The notes under the pieces are model-generated. The model searched no databases. It was not told where the DNA came from and saw nothing but the letters and a program-made list of their open reading frames with translations. Positions 46,811 through 58,225 of a DNA stretch of 64,000 bases are shown here, piece by piece (positions within the stretch are counted from its first letter, which is position 1; every line of letters starts with the position of its first letter). Source of the stretch: Bradysia coprophila (taxonomy: Eukaryota > Arthropoda > Insecta > Diptera > Sciaridae); assembly GCF_014529535.1 (NCBI RefSeq), contig NC_050738.1, positions 4,286,588 to 4,350,587 on the forward strand, read 5' to 3'. Position numbers and translations under genes: made by a program.

Positions 46811-48157
46811 TGAGAGACATTAACATTAAAAAGGACACCGCTGCTCATATTTCATTTAATTTATGTTTAAAAGTGTAAAATTTTCTATGACAGGATAGAC
46901 TACAGTTTTACCACCATAATTGCCCTAGTTTGTTTCCTAGATAGGGACAAAAGGGACCTATGCAAGATCGATTGAGAATGGAACAAGTTTCTTTTTTGAG
47001 ACATATAATAAGTGCTTGCAATCGAACTTCTTCAACACACCAATTGCAAATGTTACAACGTGAACTGAAAGCGTATAACTTCGTACCGACCGACCATGTA
47101 ATATAAATAAGCGTCTCATCTCGCTCCTCTTGTTCTATGTACACCAACCTGAATGTTTACGTTTCACTATATCACGTGGACTTACTATGTAGAATCATCT
47201 CTTGGGTAATTCTCTCTGTGTCTCTGGATGAGAAATAGCGTTTGAGTGAAAAATGCCGAAAAATACTCTTGCACGTGTTTCGAATTATTTTGTATGGTGT
47301 AAAAACGCGCTCAATACCAGGCTCAATAGTGTATAATACAATTGCGTGATTGAATTCATTAGGCAGAGAGTAAAGGTGAAATTAATTATCGTTCTTTTGC
47401 AACATATCTTAGGCGAAGTTGGAAATGAAGTGATGGAGATAATTACAAGATTTTTTTGTGTTGTTCTATCTTTGTCTATTGGTAGTAGCATAATATGTAT
47501 TCCTTTGTTCGAAGAACATTGGAAGGCATTTTTTTCGAATGTAAAACAAATGGATAGTCACCATATTAAGGATATTTTGACTGCACTGTGTGTACACAAC
47601 AGTCAACCGAGTTTTCGAATTAAACAATAGCCATAAAGTAAATATTTTCACCGTCGGCTATTCATTGCCAACAACGACAAAAACTAGTTACAATCTATGA
47701 CAAAGGGTTCGTGCAAAATTCTGCCGTAATTCGGAAGAAAAACGATTTCCAATGAAATAATTACGACAGCAATGTCATCCACATTATTTTCTTGATTTTT
47801 GACTCACTCTTCTTTACATTCCTTTAATTACAACATCGCTTGTCTCGTTATCTCGAACTACCTCAAATGTGTGGGTCATTGGAGGCACGGATTTAATGTG
47901 TAATTACACAGCTCTGCTACGCTAGTAGCAGTGCTGTGGTAATTATAATATGGCCAACTAATTGTTAAAAAAATGAAGTAATAGATTTCGTATCAATTCT
48001 TTGAAACTTGTTAGATCAAAAGAAGTAATAGAACCGAGCTGATACGCTTACCAACTGTGGAAGGAGACAATCTTTTTGTAATGTAAGTGAAATTGGTTCA
48101 ATGTCCAAAGTTCGGACACAAAGCAAATGGTGGAGAATTAATGTTTTATCTTAGACA
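46811..48157. other. Stretch without a supported gene
   Basis: Several short overlapping frames on both strands (for example 47346-47630 plus, 47491-47285 minus) show no domain and no splice context. Two reverse copies of the TTACTTC-type motif (gaagtaatagatttcgtatc near 47973, gaagtaatagaaccg near 48021) are present. Confidence 0.4.
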
Positions 48158-48532
48158 CTAAATTGGTGAAATATTCTTAGTGGTGAAATTATTAGTTTCT
48201 AAGATTTGGTTGTTTAACAATTGGACACGTCCAGAATTACGTCTAGCAGCTGCTATAGATTTCAATTTCAAATCGTCCGTAGAGTTACGCCTTGTTGTGG
48301 TGGTAATTTTAGGTTTTTTATAAAAACTTTGGAAGAATTCTGTTTCGGCGGCCCTAAGCCCTTTTTTCTTCCACTTAAATTCCTCAAAAACCGTCCTCGA
48401 TATCGATTCGCTTAAACTGATCGAGTATTGAAGACAATCGAACGCATTTACTCTCAACTGCACTGGAACAACCAAATAAATAAAAAGAACTTGTGCACAC
48501 AAAATACCAGATTTTCTGTAAATAAAGTGCAT
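48158..48532 (-). CDS. Possible small secreted protein (124 residues)
   Basis: From the internal ATG at 48532 the product starts MHFIYRKSG followed by a hydrophobic core ILCAQVLFIYLVVPVQL, a credible signal peptide. Next is a mature part with one cysteine (FDCLQYSISLSESISRT) and a basic Ser/Thr/Asn-rich tail containing ITTTTRRNS and AAARRNSG. The upstream ATG at 48568 would add a second hydrophobic stretch and is less likely. A TATAAAT on this strand at 48630-48624 lies about 95 bp before the start. No family recognised and no close poly(A) signal seen. It could be a peptide precursor (dibasic RR sites) or a chance frame. Confidence 0.35.
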   Translation of the reverse strand: MHFIYRKSGILCAQVLFIYLVVPVQLRVNAFDCLQYSISLSESISRTVFEEFKWKKKGLRAAETEFFQSFYKKPKITTTTRRNSTDDLKLKSIAAARRNSGRVQLLNNQILETNNFTTKNISPI

Positions 48533-48623
48533 GATAAATAGAATAATCTCAAAAAACAATTGAATCAATTTGTTATTTCGTTAAGTAGTATTTGCTTTAC
48601 AGCTCCAGTGAACAAGAACTAAA

Positions 48624-48630
48624 ATTTATA
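48624..48630 (-). promoter_or_regulatory. TATA box for the possible secreted-protein gene
   Basis: TATAAAT in the context gcatataaattttag on the minus strand, upstream of the 48.5-kb start codon. Positional support only. Confidence 0.3.
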
Positions 48631-48775
48631 TGCAGCACACAGCAGCAATGCTAGTCAGTGCTTTTTAAGTTTGTCTTTTGAATTATCGTTGGAAGTGGAA
48701 GAAAGAAAGAGTACGAAAATCGAATATTTTTCCGATTTACCATACAAAATTCGAAGATGCTATTCGCAGTTAGTG

Positions 48776-48920
48776 CGAATAGTGTTTCATGTGGACTAAT
48801 CGCAGTATACTGCGAATAGTGTTTCATGTAGACTAATCGCAGTATACTGTGAATAGTGTTTCATGTAGACTAATCGCAGTAGACTGCGAATAGTGTTTCA
48901 TGAAGACTATTCGCAGTAAA
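48776..48920. repeat. 37-bp tandem repeat array (GCGAATAGTGTTTCAT)
   Basis: Units gactaatcgcagtatactgc + gaatagtgtttcatgta start at 48794, 48831 and 48868, exactly 37 bp apart, with partial units on both sides. Each unit carries the complementary pair atcgcagt / actgcgaa. The same unit is found inverted at 50340-50515. Confidence 0.85.
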
Positions 48921-50257
48921 TTTTTCTTAAAAATTTGAGTATGGATTGAGAAATAAGGTATATTTTATAACGTAAATAGCTCATTGGGACCGTGATAGTC
49001 CTTGATAGCTACAAAATTCACTCATATTGAAAGTACCTCTATGATAGTATGTTTGAATTTGGCTACGAAATTGATGCAAAAAATAAGAATATCTTTACCA
49101 GAGTCATCCGAAATGCAAACCGTTCAAACTAGAGTAAGAACTAGAAAATGCAAAAAAAATGATCTGCAGCACGGAATTCAACAAAACGTAGGATTTTTCG
49201 TACTCGATCCGAATCGACTATTAAGAGCAATCACCTATAGGCCAAACGTAAAGACCGAAATTGTATTACTTTTAAGTAGTATAGGCTGAGTTTTCACTTA
49301 AAAACAAATTTTTTATTTAAAGTAATACAATTTATTGCATTCGCAGTATGCTTTGACAGAAAAATTATTTGCCTAGAGTTATAAGTTAGACGTTATTCAT
49401 TAGCTGTCAACACGATGAATGTTGTTGTCTCGTTTTTGCTCATGCAATAAAGCATTGTATCTCATTTGGAGTAGGATTCTCGCTGAAGCTCGAAAATCCA
49501 ACTCCAAACGAGTTAATATACTATTAATCCGTTATGTTGGTCCTACTTTTAAAAAAAAATATTTAAGAAATTAACGAAAAACAAATATTTTTTCGCACAA
49601 ATGCAGGTTACAAATTTGCCTGCTGGTGATTGCTCTTAACTCTATTTTTATTTTATATCTTCAAAATATCGATAGGTAAATATTTATTGAAATCGACTCT
49701 GGAAATTCATAATGATCGTGTCCAACTAGAGAAATCGGAAATCTGTTATATTTCCATTTGATCAAATCTTGATGAGTCATCCAATTGATCGAAGAGGAAA
49801 TATATTAATCGAATATTTGATTGGAACGTCTGTAAACCAGATAAAATTGTTGGCGAAGGGTATCAAATTGTAGCTAAAGGAGACCGAATCAAGGAAAAGC
49901 CTAAGTAACTGACAATCTCTTTAATTGACTATCGGGTAAATTGAATAGAACGAAATGGAAATTTATGGTATATGATTCTTTCGAAGAGTTCACCCCTCGT
50001 ACGGATGGCTATAGATAGATGACGTTTGTTGCTATTTCTGATCAATGAAATTCTGTTTAAAATCGTTCAATTCACTTCAAACTCATGCTTTAACATCTGT
50101 TAATAAGTGATCTTAGACATGTGTCCCAGTGATTCCGATAGTGGTTCGCTAATCGTTCTTCAACCCTATATTTGTTTATCCGAAACAAAAAATTTGAACA
50201 ATTCATACTGCAATTTTCTGCTCGAAATCTTAAGTTGTTATCAAATTACATATAAAG
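48921..50257. other. Interior between the two 37-bp repeat arrays
   Basis: About 1.3 kb. A frame at 49002-49289 (plus) contains the polar run TRVRTRKCKKNDLQHG, but no family is recognised. The segment ttaagagcaatcaccta (49222) returns inverted as ggtgattgctcttaa (about 49625). Probably the body of a composite element. Confidence 0.35.
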
Positions 50258-50366
50258 CACTATTCGCAGTTGGACGGAGTGACTTAACAGAAACGTTGTA
50301 TGATTTTGCGCCGCGCAAAATCATACAACGTTTCTGTTAAGTCACTCCGTCCAACTGCGAATAGTG
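50258..50366. repeat. Perfect 53-bp-arm hairpin with 3-nt loop
   Basis: The left arm cactattcgcagttggacgg, agtgacttaacagaaacgtt, gtatgattttgcg is answered exactly by the right arm to position 50366. The loop is ccg (50311-50313). The arm ends are the CACTATTCGCAG unit of the neighbouring repeat array. Confidence 0.95.
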
Positions 50367-50515
50367 TTTCATGGGGACTATCCGCAGTCCACTGCGATTA
50401 GTCTCCATGAAACACTATTCGCAGTATACTGCGATTAGTCTCCATGAAACACTATTCGCACTTTCTGCGATTAGTCTCCATGAAACACTATTCGCAGTAG
50501 ACTGCGAATAGAGTC
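50340..50515. repeat. Second array of the AAACACTATTCGCAGT repeat, inverted
   Basis: About four units of gattagtctccatgaaacac + tattcgcagt, in the orientation opposite to the 48.8-kb array. It is continuous with the right arm of the 53-bp hairpin. Confidence 0.85.
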
Positions 50516-53424
50516 GGCCTACAAAATTCGATGGCGTAGGATTGGGGGTGCTATTTATACAGACGATTCGTTCTATTTCATATTTACCGTGCAACACAAA
50601 CAAATCGAGATACCAAACGGCATTAATCATGCATATATATGAAACTCATTATTACATGGAAGATATTTGAGAATTAAAATTATTGTTCATTGTTCATCAA
50701 CTACAGGTGAGAAAAGTTAGTTGTTTAACAATTAACACTCTGCTATTTAATGCTTACATGTTCCCCTAATTAATTGAATTCAATTTCCTCTATCGCCATA
50801 TCCATACACACAAAGGGCTTAGTAGTTAAAACATAAAATTGACTATATTTCGGTTATATTATTGCTGACAATGCCGCGTAATTTTAATGTGGAAGAGAAA
50901 ATCTGTACCGGAGGTATACATCGAAATTCAATGAATATTCAGATATACAAGCAGCTTTAATGTTTTACATAATAGATATCAAAATTAGCGGTAAAATGTG
51001 ATGAGAACACTTTCTACGTACACGAAAGTATCTTCCAGGCATTTTAGAACTATTCACCTTTTATTGCTGCCATCGTAGAACGCTATTTGGAAACCCAATG
51101 AAAGCTGTGGGAATAAAATCATCAGCACTAATTTGTGGATGTATAAAGAAGAGAAGATAGTTTATGTTTTGTTTAGTAGTACTTTACAATTGAGGGGCCA
51201 TGTCTCCGTCAACCACTCAATCTTTTCATTTGTAACTTATTGCTGCAGTACCTGAGACAAAAGAAAATCTCTTTCGACATGTAGCACATGTTTTTGCCGT
51301 GACATTAATTTGGGAATCAAAGGTGTCAGAACAAACAATTTTTTTGTCTTTAGTAGTGTAGAGGGATTCTTTTGAAAAATAGCGTAGGCTCGTGTAACTG
51401 GAGAAATTTTTGTAAGAAAAATAAAGTTTTCGGCTTTTGATCACCTTTCACCAGCCACTCAAGCTTCGAAGAAAGAATTTTTTTGAAAGTGGTTTTGTCT
51501 TCTTGGTGGGTCGAGGTCAAAGTCCTTTCTAGGTACATATAAAAAAATCCCCTAAAAATTGGTCCAATTTCGGTAGGCTGTTTTTCAAAAAAATCTATCG
51601 AAAGAATAGATGCCTTATGAATATGAAGGATTGATGTGCACAATAGTACCAATACCCGAACTAGAAATTTTCGGTGGTTGACTTTCAGATTCCTTCCAAT
51701 TAATGAGATAGAAGATTTAGATATTGGTATGTTGTAAATCGGCTAAGCATCTGTTATCAACTGTAACGACAGAAAAAATCGATTTTCTGCGGCTAATGCG
51801 GTCTTATTATGTATCAAAATAAATGTTAAATATATTGAAGTAATAGATTTGGTATCAAGTGCTAAGAGATACGTTGAACGAAATGGGTATAACAGATTCT
51901 ATAGACGTAAAAACACTAACTATCACAAAGAAGATAAAATTGTTTCAATTAGTCTGACCTTTTTTTTAAGTGGTGAATCATTGTAGTTTGTTTTCTCGTT
52001 TTAAATTCGCTTCTCTTTATCTTTTCACACGTGAACTATTTTGCATCTGTAGTAAATTGTACGCTGAATTCGCTATTTTTACTGGTAATTACCTTCTACT
52101 GTTAAACCTTAACTTTAATTATGCTGATTAAAACACACAAAATCTGAAAATCGCATTTGTTTACCAGCTGTTTTTTTTCTGCAACGTACTAGCCGTTGAA
52201 CAACCGACTCGTAACGTTAACCATATCCGGATATTACGTTAAAAATTCCAAAAGATTTTCTCCCTTTAAACATCAAATCTGCAGTTTCAATAATAAACTT
52301 TCCCAAGAGCAAATCAGTTGAGTAAACTTTGATTTAAATATATTAAGGTAAGTAGAGCTAGGGTAAGAAAAACGAGCGAAATAAAAAAAAGAAAAGAAAA
52401 ATAACCTCTTCCCTGTCTGTAAACGGCATAATGTTATTAAACCACCGCTTTTTTGCCTTTTAATAGAAAATTGAATCGTTTGAAATTCATGTTAAATAGA
52501 CGGTATATAACGAAAGACAGAGATGTTACTTTCGAATTCGTTCCCGTCTAACTTTTTCCCGGCTATTTATGATGAATAATATTATTATGAATATAAATAT
52601 CATAGTCGCATATATACCATATTTGTACATACACACATTTGTATTTATACACAGTTAAACGTGTCTGCTTCTGCCTCGAATCCATACATAAATTCCATTT
52701 ACCAAACATTGCCTCAATTTCACGTGTAATAGAACAGGATATACTATATATGTATGTATGCTTTACGACGGCAAAAGATTGGATATATTATAGACAGATA
52801 AATGGTGGGAAATTTCATATAATAATGTGATATAATATGGGAGAAACAACCCCAGGCACCGAACTTTCTATACTTATAAAACACAAAACATCATTGTCAA
52901 TTTTGGATACAATTTTTTTTATTATTATCTTGCCATCGGCTTTGTGTGATAATTCATATAATCTTTTAAAAAGAAAAGACGGAAAATTCGATAACAATAA
53001 AAGAATTGAATTATGAGAATAAAATTTGAATCGAAATCAATCGAAGAAATATAAATTCATAATAAACTCATCTTTTCATTCGTAGTAATATTTGATGAAA
53101 GTGATGAAAGTAAGTTGTTGTGCTATGTTGCGATAAACCGTAAAATCTTTTATAAATGGCAAGTGGATCACGACATAGAATCTAAAAACACTAAAATCTA
53201 GAACCGTTAGCGAGAAGGGAAGTTGTTATTGAGTCGGATGAAAACCTAGCAATTGGAAAACATTGACAAGGGATAGTTCCGGTTAACGAAAAATGCTAGA
53301 GAAGCCAAAACTGGAGGGTGCTATTTAAAGAATGTAAGTAGGTCCTCTTATCCTTTCGCAAACGGCAAGCAAATCCCCTTCGGGTCGGGCTGTAACACCC
53401 CACTTATCAAATACACAACTTGGA
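50516..53424. other. Intergenic stretch without a supported gene
   Basis: AT-rich. The overlapping minus frames at 51652-51226 have no domain. A reverse TTACTTC-type motif lies at about 51838 (gaagtaatagatttggtatc). Nothing else could be supported. Confidence 0.45.
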
Positions 53425-53530
53425 ACCTATACTATTACTTCATTAGTTTTAACATACATTTTGATACAAGCTCACAATACTATAGTTCGTCGCTTATACT
53501 TCGCTGTCATTAACAGATGAAATATGAGCT
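53425..53530 (+). repeat. Copy of the TTACTTCAT dispersed family
   Basis: Reads ctattacttcattagtttta, acatacattttgatacaagc, tcacaat and ends cattaacagatgaaatatga. Preceded at 53350 by cgcaaacggcaagcaaatcc, which is the block that also precedes the 54.6- and 58.2-kb copies (acagacggcaagcatat). Confidence 0.55.
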
Positions 53531-54599
53531 TACAAACCAGGATTGATAATTGTTGAAAGGTGTGAAACTAATTTGGTGTTATCTGGAAGAAGGACGATAT
53601 ATTTGTGAACAGTAATGTAGAATTTTGGATAAAAGTATGAGACAGATTACTTCGTTGTTTTACAATTGATCGTGTTACTTTGATTCTCCAACAATAATTT
53701 GGCTACAGTGTCTAAAAAATATATGAAACAGTCACATTGCAGTTCGGTCCAAAGTTCTGAACCTTGGTTCGGTCGTCAAAATTTTGTGGTTGAAACTAAT
53801 TCATTATGTCATTATGACTTGACGCAGTCTAACCCAAAAAAAATAGTGGTAGATGTTCAGGAGCAGACCTACAAGAAAATCTATCTACCACATACGACGC
53901 AGATTTTTTTTGGTAAAATTTTTGCTGTTTTCAGTCACATTTTTTTTGGTAAAAATTATTTGGCAGATGATGAGTAAAACTAAGCCAGTTTGTTTGAACT
54001 AATTGGGTGTACAATTTAATTTTTGTGTAACGAAGCTGAAAGCGTCAACTCTAGCGATATCATTCATTTTAGAAATTGTACTACAAAGACTGCGTCACAT
54101 TTTCTCGTAGAGATTTTGTTGGGATTAATATTGGCGTTCAAACCTATCTCGCTCTAGCTTAGTTAGTAACTAACGTAATTGCTTTAAACTTTGTATTTTG
54201 CTTCGTATTTTTGGCCATACGTAATCTACTATTTCATGGAAGGAAAGCGTATCCACAGTAATAAATGTTTTGTCTCTTTCTCTCAAATGTATTTTTTCTT
54301 ATGCTGACAGTATAATTATCCAGTCTTTCGTCCTTTATTATACACAGACGAAAATCTTTTACTTCATTAGCTGTTACACAAGAGTTGTTATGTACGATGT
54401 ATTGTGCAATCGCAGTAAAAAAAGCATGCTGTGTTGCCTCCCGTTTACTTGACAGATCGTTTTTAACAATATGCGTAAATTATGTAAACCGAGACAAAAC
54501 TGAATGTTCTTTTTTTGACTGCGTGGGGACCTTAAGCAACGGCTTACTATACTGTCGATAACACATAGTCGTCCACACAGCCCACAATGTTGTTGTTAA

Positions 54600-54776
54600 C
54601 CTGTTACAGACGGCAAGCATATGACCAGAATTATTATCGGGTCTATTACTTCTAACGATCAAAGTATTTTCAATCGGTTGATTTCAAATCTTGTACTTCA
54701 ATTTTTTAACATGTATTTTGCTATAAAAATGAGCTTGTCATTATTTTTGTCGTCGTCATCGATAACAGATGAATAG
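54600..54776 (+). repeat. Two adjoining copies of the TTACTTCAT dispersed family
   Basis: The first piece is ctgttacagacggcaagcat, atgacc ... ggtctattacttctaacgat. The second is caaatcttgtacttcaattt, tttaacatgtattttgctat, aaaaatgagc ... tcgataacagatgaatagcc. Another start is at 54352 (aaaatcttttacttcattag). Confidence 0.55.
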
Positions 54777-54988
54777 CCGTATGTGACAGGAAAATTATTT
54801 GACTGGAAAATTTCACTAAAAATATCAAATTTGGAGGAAAAAACATAGCTAACGCCGATTAATGTGAAACTCTTTATTTCTCTTACTTCATTTTCTTCTC
54901 TGCTGAAAAACTATTCTTCCTTTTAAATCACTTACATTATCTACTCTTTGCCTTGTTATCATATACAATTAAATTGCCGGAGGCAATA

Positions 54989-56052
54989 TAGACAGCCCCG
55001 TACGAAGTCAAATTTCATAAATTCCTATTTAAACAGCTATATACCGCTATATTTACCTATATTTCACTGTAAATAAACATTTCACAGAGGAATATGCTAT
55101 TATATAGCTCTATATGCCTGTATATAGCTCAATATAGCTGTATATAGGTATATATAGATGTCCATATATGGAATCCCTGAAACACCCCACACATATAACA
55201 AATTATTTTTATGTTAACAGAAACTCTCTAAGCATCATTTTCCCCACTTTATATCACTTTTAATAAAATCCAATATGGCCGCCGGCAGCCATTTTGTTAG
55301 GAGACCGGAAATAGTACAGACGCTTTACAATCGTTAATACCTTTCAAACAAAAAAAAAATCATGAAATTTGGTCAAAATTTACTCGAGATATTGACAAAA
55401 TACTCCACGTTCACTGTACGGCCGAGTAGCCAGATAAGAGCTCACTCCAAGAGACCTAGCTCACGCTCCGGAGAACATAATTTCATAAATTTTTTTTCCC
55501 TGATTGGTACGGTCAATACCTATCTATTAAAGCTAAAACAGACGAAATATGTTCAAATGTGGCCGACCTACAAGCAAAAACTGCTTGCCGCCCTGTGCCT
55601 GTTCCACACCAAGGGGTCTAACTCACAAGTCGGTCATCCGATTTCCATAAACTTTTTTTTGTCGATCGGTATTGTAAATATCTTTCATTCGATGTATCAT
55701 TTACGAGTATAGCGTTTAAATGTCCGGAGATATCTTCGAAAAACCGTAAAGCACTTATTGGGCCCCAGCTCAGGAGGGGTCGATCCAAAATCACTCATCT
55801 TCGAACTTAGCCTGTCTTTTGACATTACCAAACGGGGAAAAAAAGAATTTTCAAAATCGGATGCGTTTTACTCAAGTTATCGTGCAGACAGACAGACGGA
55901 CGGACGGACGGACGGACAGACGGACATTTTCTTGCTGATTTGGCATCTCTGGACAACCACAATAGGTTTCCCCTTACTCAGGGAGTCCAATTCGACGTGT
56001 TACAAACGTATGCGTAAACCTATAAGACCCCAGTACTTCGTACGGGTCTAAA
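54989..56052. mobile_element. ~1.06-kb TIR element with (GACG)n-type run
   Basis: The ends are inverted: left tagacagccccgtacgaagt; right, read on the minus strand, tagacccgtacgaagtac. Inside are tatatagctctatatgcctg-type repeats (55090-55160), a segment caatatggccgccggcagcc (55271), and a microsatellite-like run agacagacggacggacgg (about 55888-55925). A 97-codon frame at 55758-56051 (contains FLLIWHLWTTTIGFPLL) is probably element-internal and not a gene. No transposase seen. Confidence 0.6.
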
Positions 56053-56476
56053 AACGAAAGAACATCCTAAAATATGTTGCGAATTTAGTATAAATACTAA
56101 TCATCATCATCTGAGAGGTTATTTGATTTTATGGCTAATTAATATCGAATTTAATACTCCCAACCACATTGCTCTCTGAATCGCATTCAGTAATTATTCG
56201 GATAGCGACAACAAACTTTATTTCGAAATTATTAAATCATTCTGTACCATCATCATTCAAACGAAGTACAACAATGTTAGATTTGAATGCTTGTATGGGC
56301 CATCAAAAGAAAACTTTCTGTTTGAGAAATTTAGGAAATTCATATTTACAAATTGTGGGTGAAATTCATTCAGTTACATCATGAGATAATTATAAATCCT
56401 TTACAAAATATCCAATAAAATTTGACAAACAACAAACACAGTTAACGACGCGAGTCTATAGCTTTGTTTGTGAAAA

Positions 56477-57667
56477 TTAAGGTCTATTTCTAACGACATG
56501 GTCGAACAGTACAACATAAGCATAATTTGGAGTGTCAATTTTTGTTCTTGTTGTTCCTCTGGAACATTCCGCCAATGGATCCATTAAAATGCGATGTCTA
56601 TCGTTTCGACTCTCAAAAATTAATCCCAAATGTGGATCTGTGATTGCCTTAAAATGTTTGCTATCGTTCATACAACTGTAGCCAGTACTCCAATTGAAAT
56701 AACTAGGACCAATCGAATAAGTCTACCGCATTAAGTCGACATATTTGCAGCATACAAACCCCAAATCATGTTTCGTCGGCCATACTCGTTTCGAATAATT
56801 GAAAACGGCATACCAATCAATACGAGCATCTTCGACCGATTCCATGCATTTCGTCAAACTCTCCGCAAAGTCAATGAAACCTGAGATTTCCTCACCATTT
56901 GGCTTACGGTGTCTCATCGATATAATAGTCTAAATTTTGGGACATTTTACAGCATCATTCAGGACCAAAAATTTACCGCACAAACCGTCATCATCCCGAC
57001 TCGATTCGAACGTTCGCGCAACGATAGCTCTTGCAAAAATTCATCGTTTTTGTGGTAATGTGCACTATATAAAATATGAGGCTTCCTCGAAGGGAAAATT
57101 GATTCATAAACGGCTTCTCTTTGCGTTAAAAATGCTTGTCGGGTTAAGATTGCCGTGGATGTTCTGTAAATGTTTACCGTTCAACATGAGACAGCAATAA
57201 CATAGGTTGGTGAAATAACTAAAATTAAATTTAAGCCACAAAACCGAATAAAATGACTTCAGGATTTCGTGTTGTTCGCATAACAACACACAGAACGGAA
57301 CACAAATTCTTATCACGTAATACATTCATTCAACTCTAGAATAAAATCTTTTAGGTCAACAGACTCAACTCAAAATAATAAAAATTTACTTTAGCAATGC
57401 TGCACCTTTTAATAACGCACCCGATGCTCGTTGTAAAAATGAAAGCTGTCCAAAGCATTATCACATATTGTGCAGAAGCACAACATTGCATTTTATCCAA
57501 CAAACAAACAAACAGAAAACATAAACCAACCTGTAACCTAATGCAGCGTTCGTTCGAGCAAAATCTCGATTTCTTAAGTAAAATATATCGTCTGTGACGA
57601 TAAATGAGTCCAAATACTCTTCATAAGTATCGTAAGCCAATAGTTTTCTATCGTCGAATGCATCCAT
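56477..57667 (-). CDS. CFAP299: CFAP299-like cilia/flagella protein, copy B
   Basis: Four exons on the minus strand: 57667-57531, 57163-56986, 56929-56760, 56702-56477. Lengths 137, 178, 170 and 226 nt are identical to copy A, with the same phases; 236 residues. Landmarks: AYDTYEEYLDSFI ... FYLRN, LTRQAFLTQREAVYESIFPS then RKPHILYS, ERSNRVG, GEEISGFIDFAESL, YFNWSTGYSCMNDS, ITDPHLGLIFESRNDRHR and YVVLFDHVVRNRP. No stop or frameshift is visible, so it reads as a functional paralogue although clearly diverged in sequence. Splice sites: CAG|gttggt, ACG|gtttgt, GG|gtttgt; acceptors atttacag, aaatttag, gtcctag. It is inverted relative to copy A and about 19 kb away. A flagellar or ciliary role is inferred from the family. 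Confidence 0.88.
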
Positions 57668-57975
57668 GTTTTACTATCCGTTTTATGTTTTATTCGTTCA
57701 ATTGATTTATAAGAAGCTTTCCAGAAGTGGAAAGAAAAGCGAATTCACTGCAATTTTCACAGAGAATAATTGCACAGATTTGTGTGGATCAACTTGTTGG
57801 ATGTTGTATGTGTAGTTTTTGCAATTTGGATGTTTATTTGTATTTTTAGACTAAAATACACTTATAATTTATCTGAACAGATTTTATGAATTTATTTGTT
57901 TTTCAATGACGACATCGATTACTTTGATTAGGAAAGACGTGTACATTCGTGAGGACACGATATAGCTTTTCGGGT

Positions 57976-58041
57976 TGGTTTTGGTAATTATTAGTGAGTA
58001 TCTAACCATGGTTAGATACTCACTAATAATTACCAAAACCA
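57976..58041. repeat. Perfect 66-bp palindrome, no loop
   Basis: The sequence from tggttttggtaattattagt to the centre CCATGG (58006-58011) and back is exactly self-complementary over 33 bp per side. It lies 309 bp beyond the start codon of CFAP299-B. Confidence 0.95.
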
Positions 58042-58225
58042 CTGCAGTGACAATGAGTAGCAGCACCTTAAAATTGCGAATACTACAATCGCTTTGAAGG
58101 AGGGCCTATTTTAGTGATCGATTCTCGTAATTCTTGAAAATTCTCGAATTTCATGAACACTTTTCATCCAATAATTTCGAGAACTTTCACAGTCACTTTA
58201 ACCTGTCACAGACGGCAAGCATATT

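Noticed and set aside
55758..56051. 97-codon frame containing a GACG-run-encoded DRQTDGRTDGQTD stretch
   Set aside because: Encoded by a microsatellite and ending in the terminal repeat of a TIR element; treated as part of the repeat.
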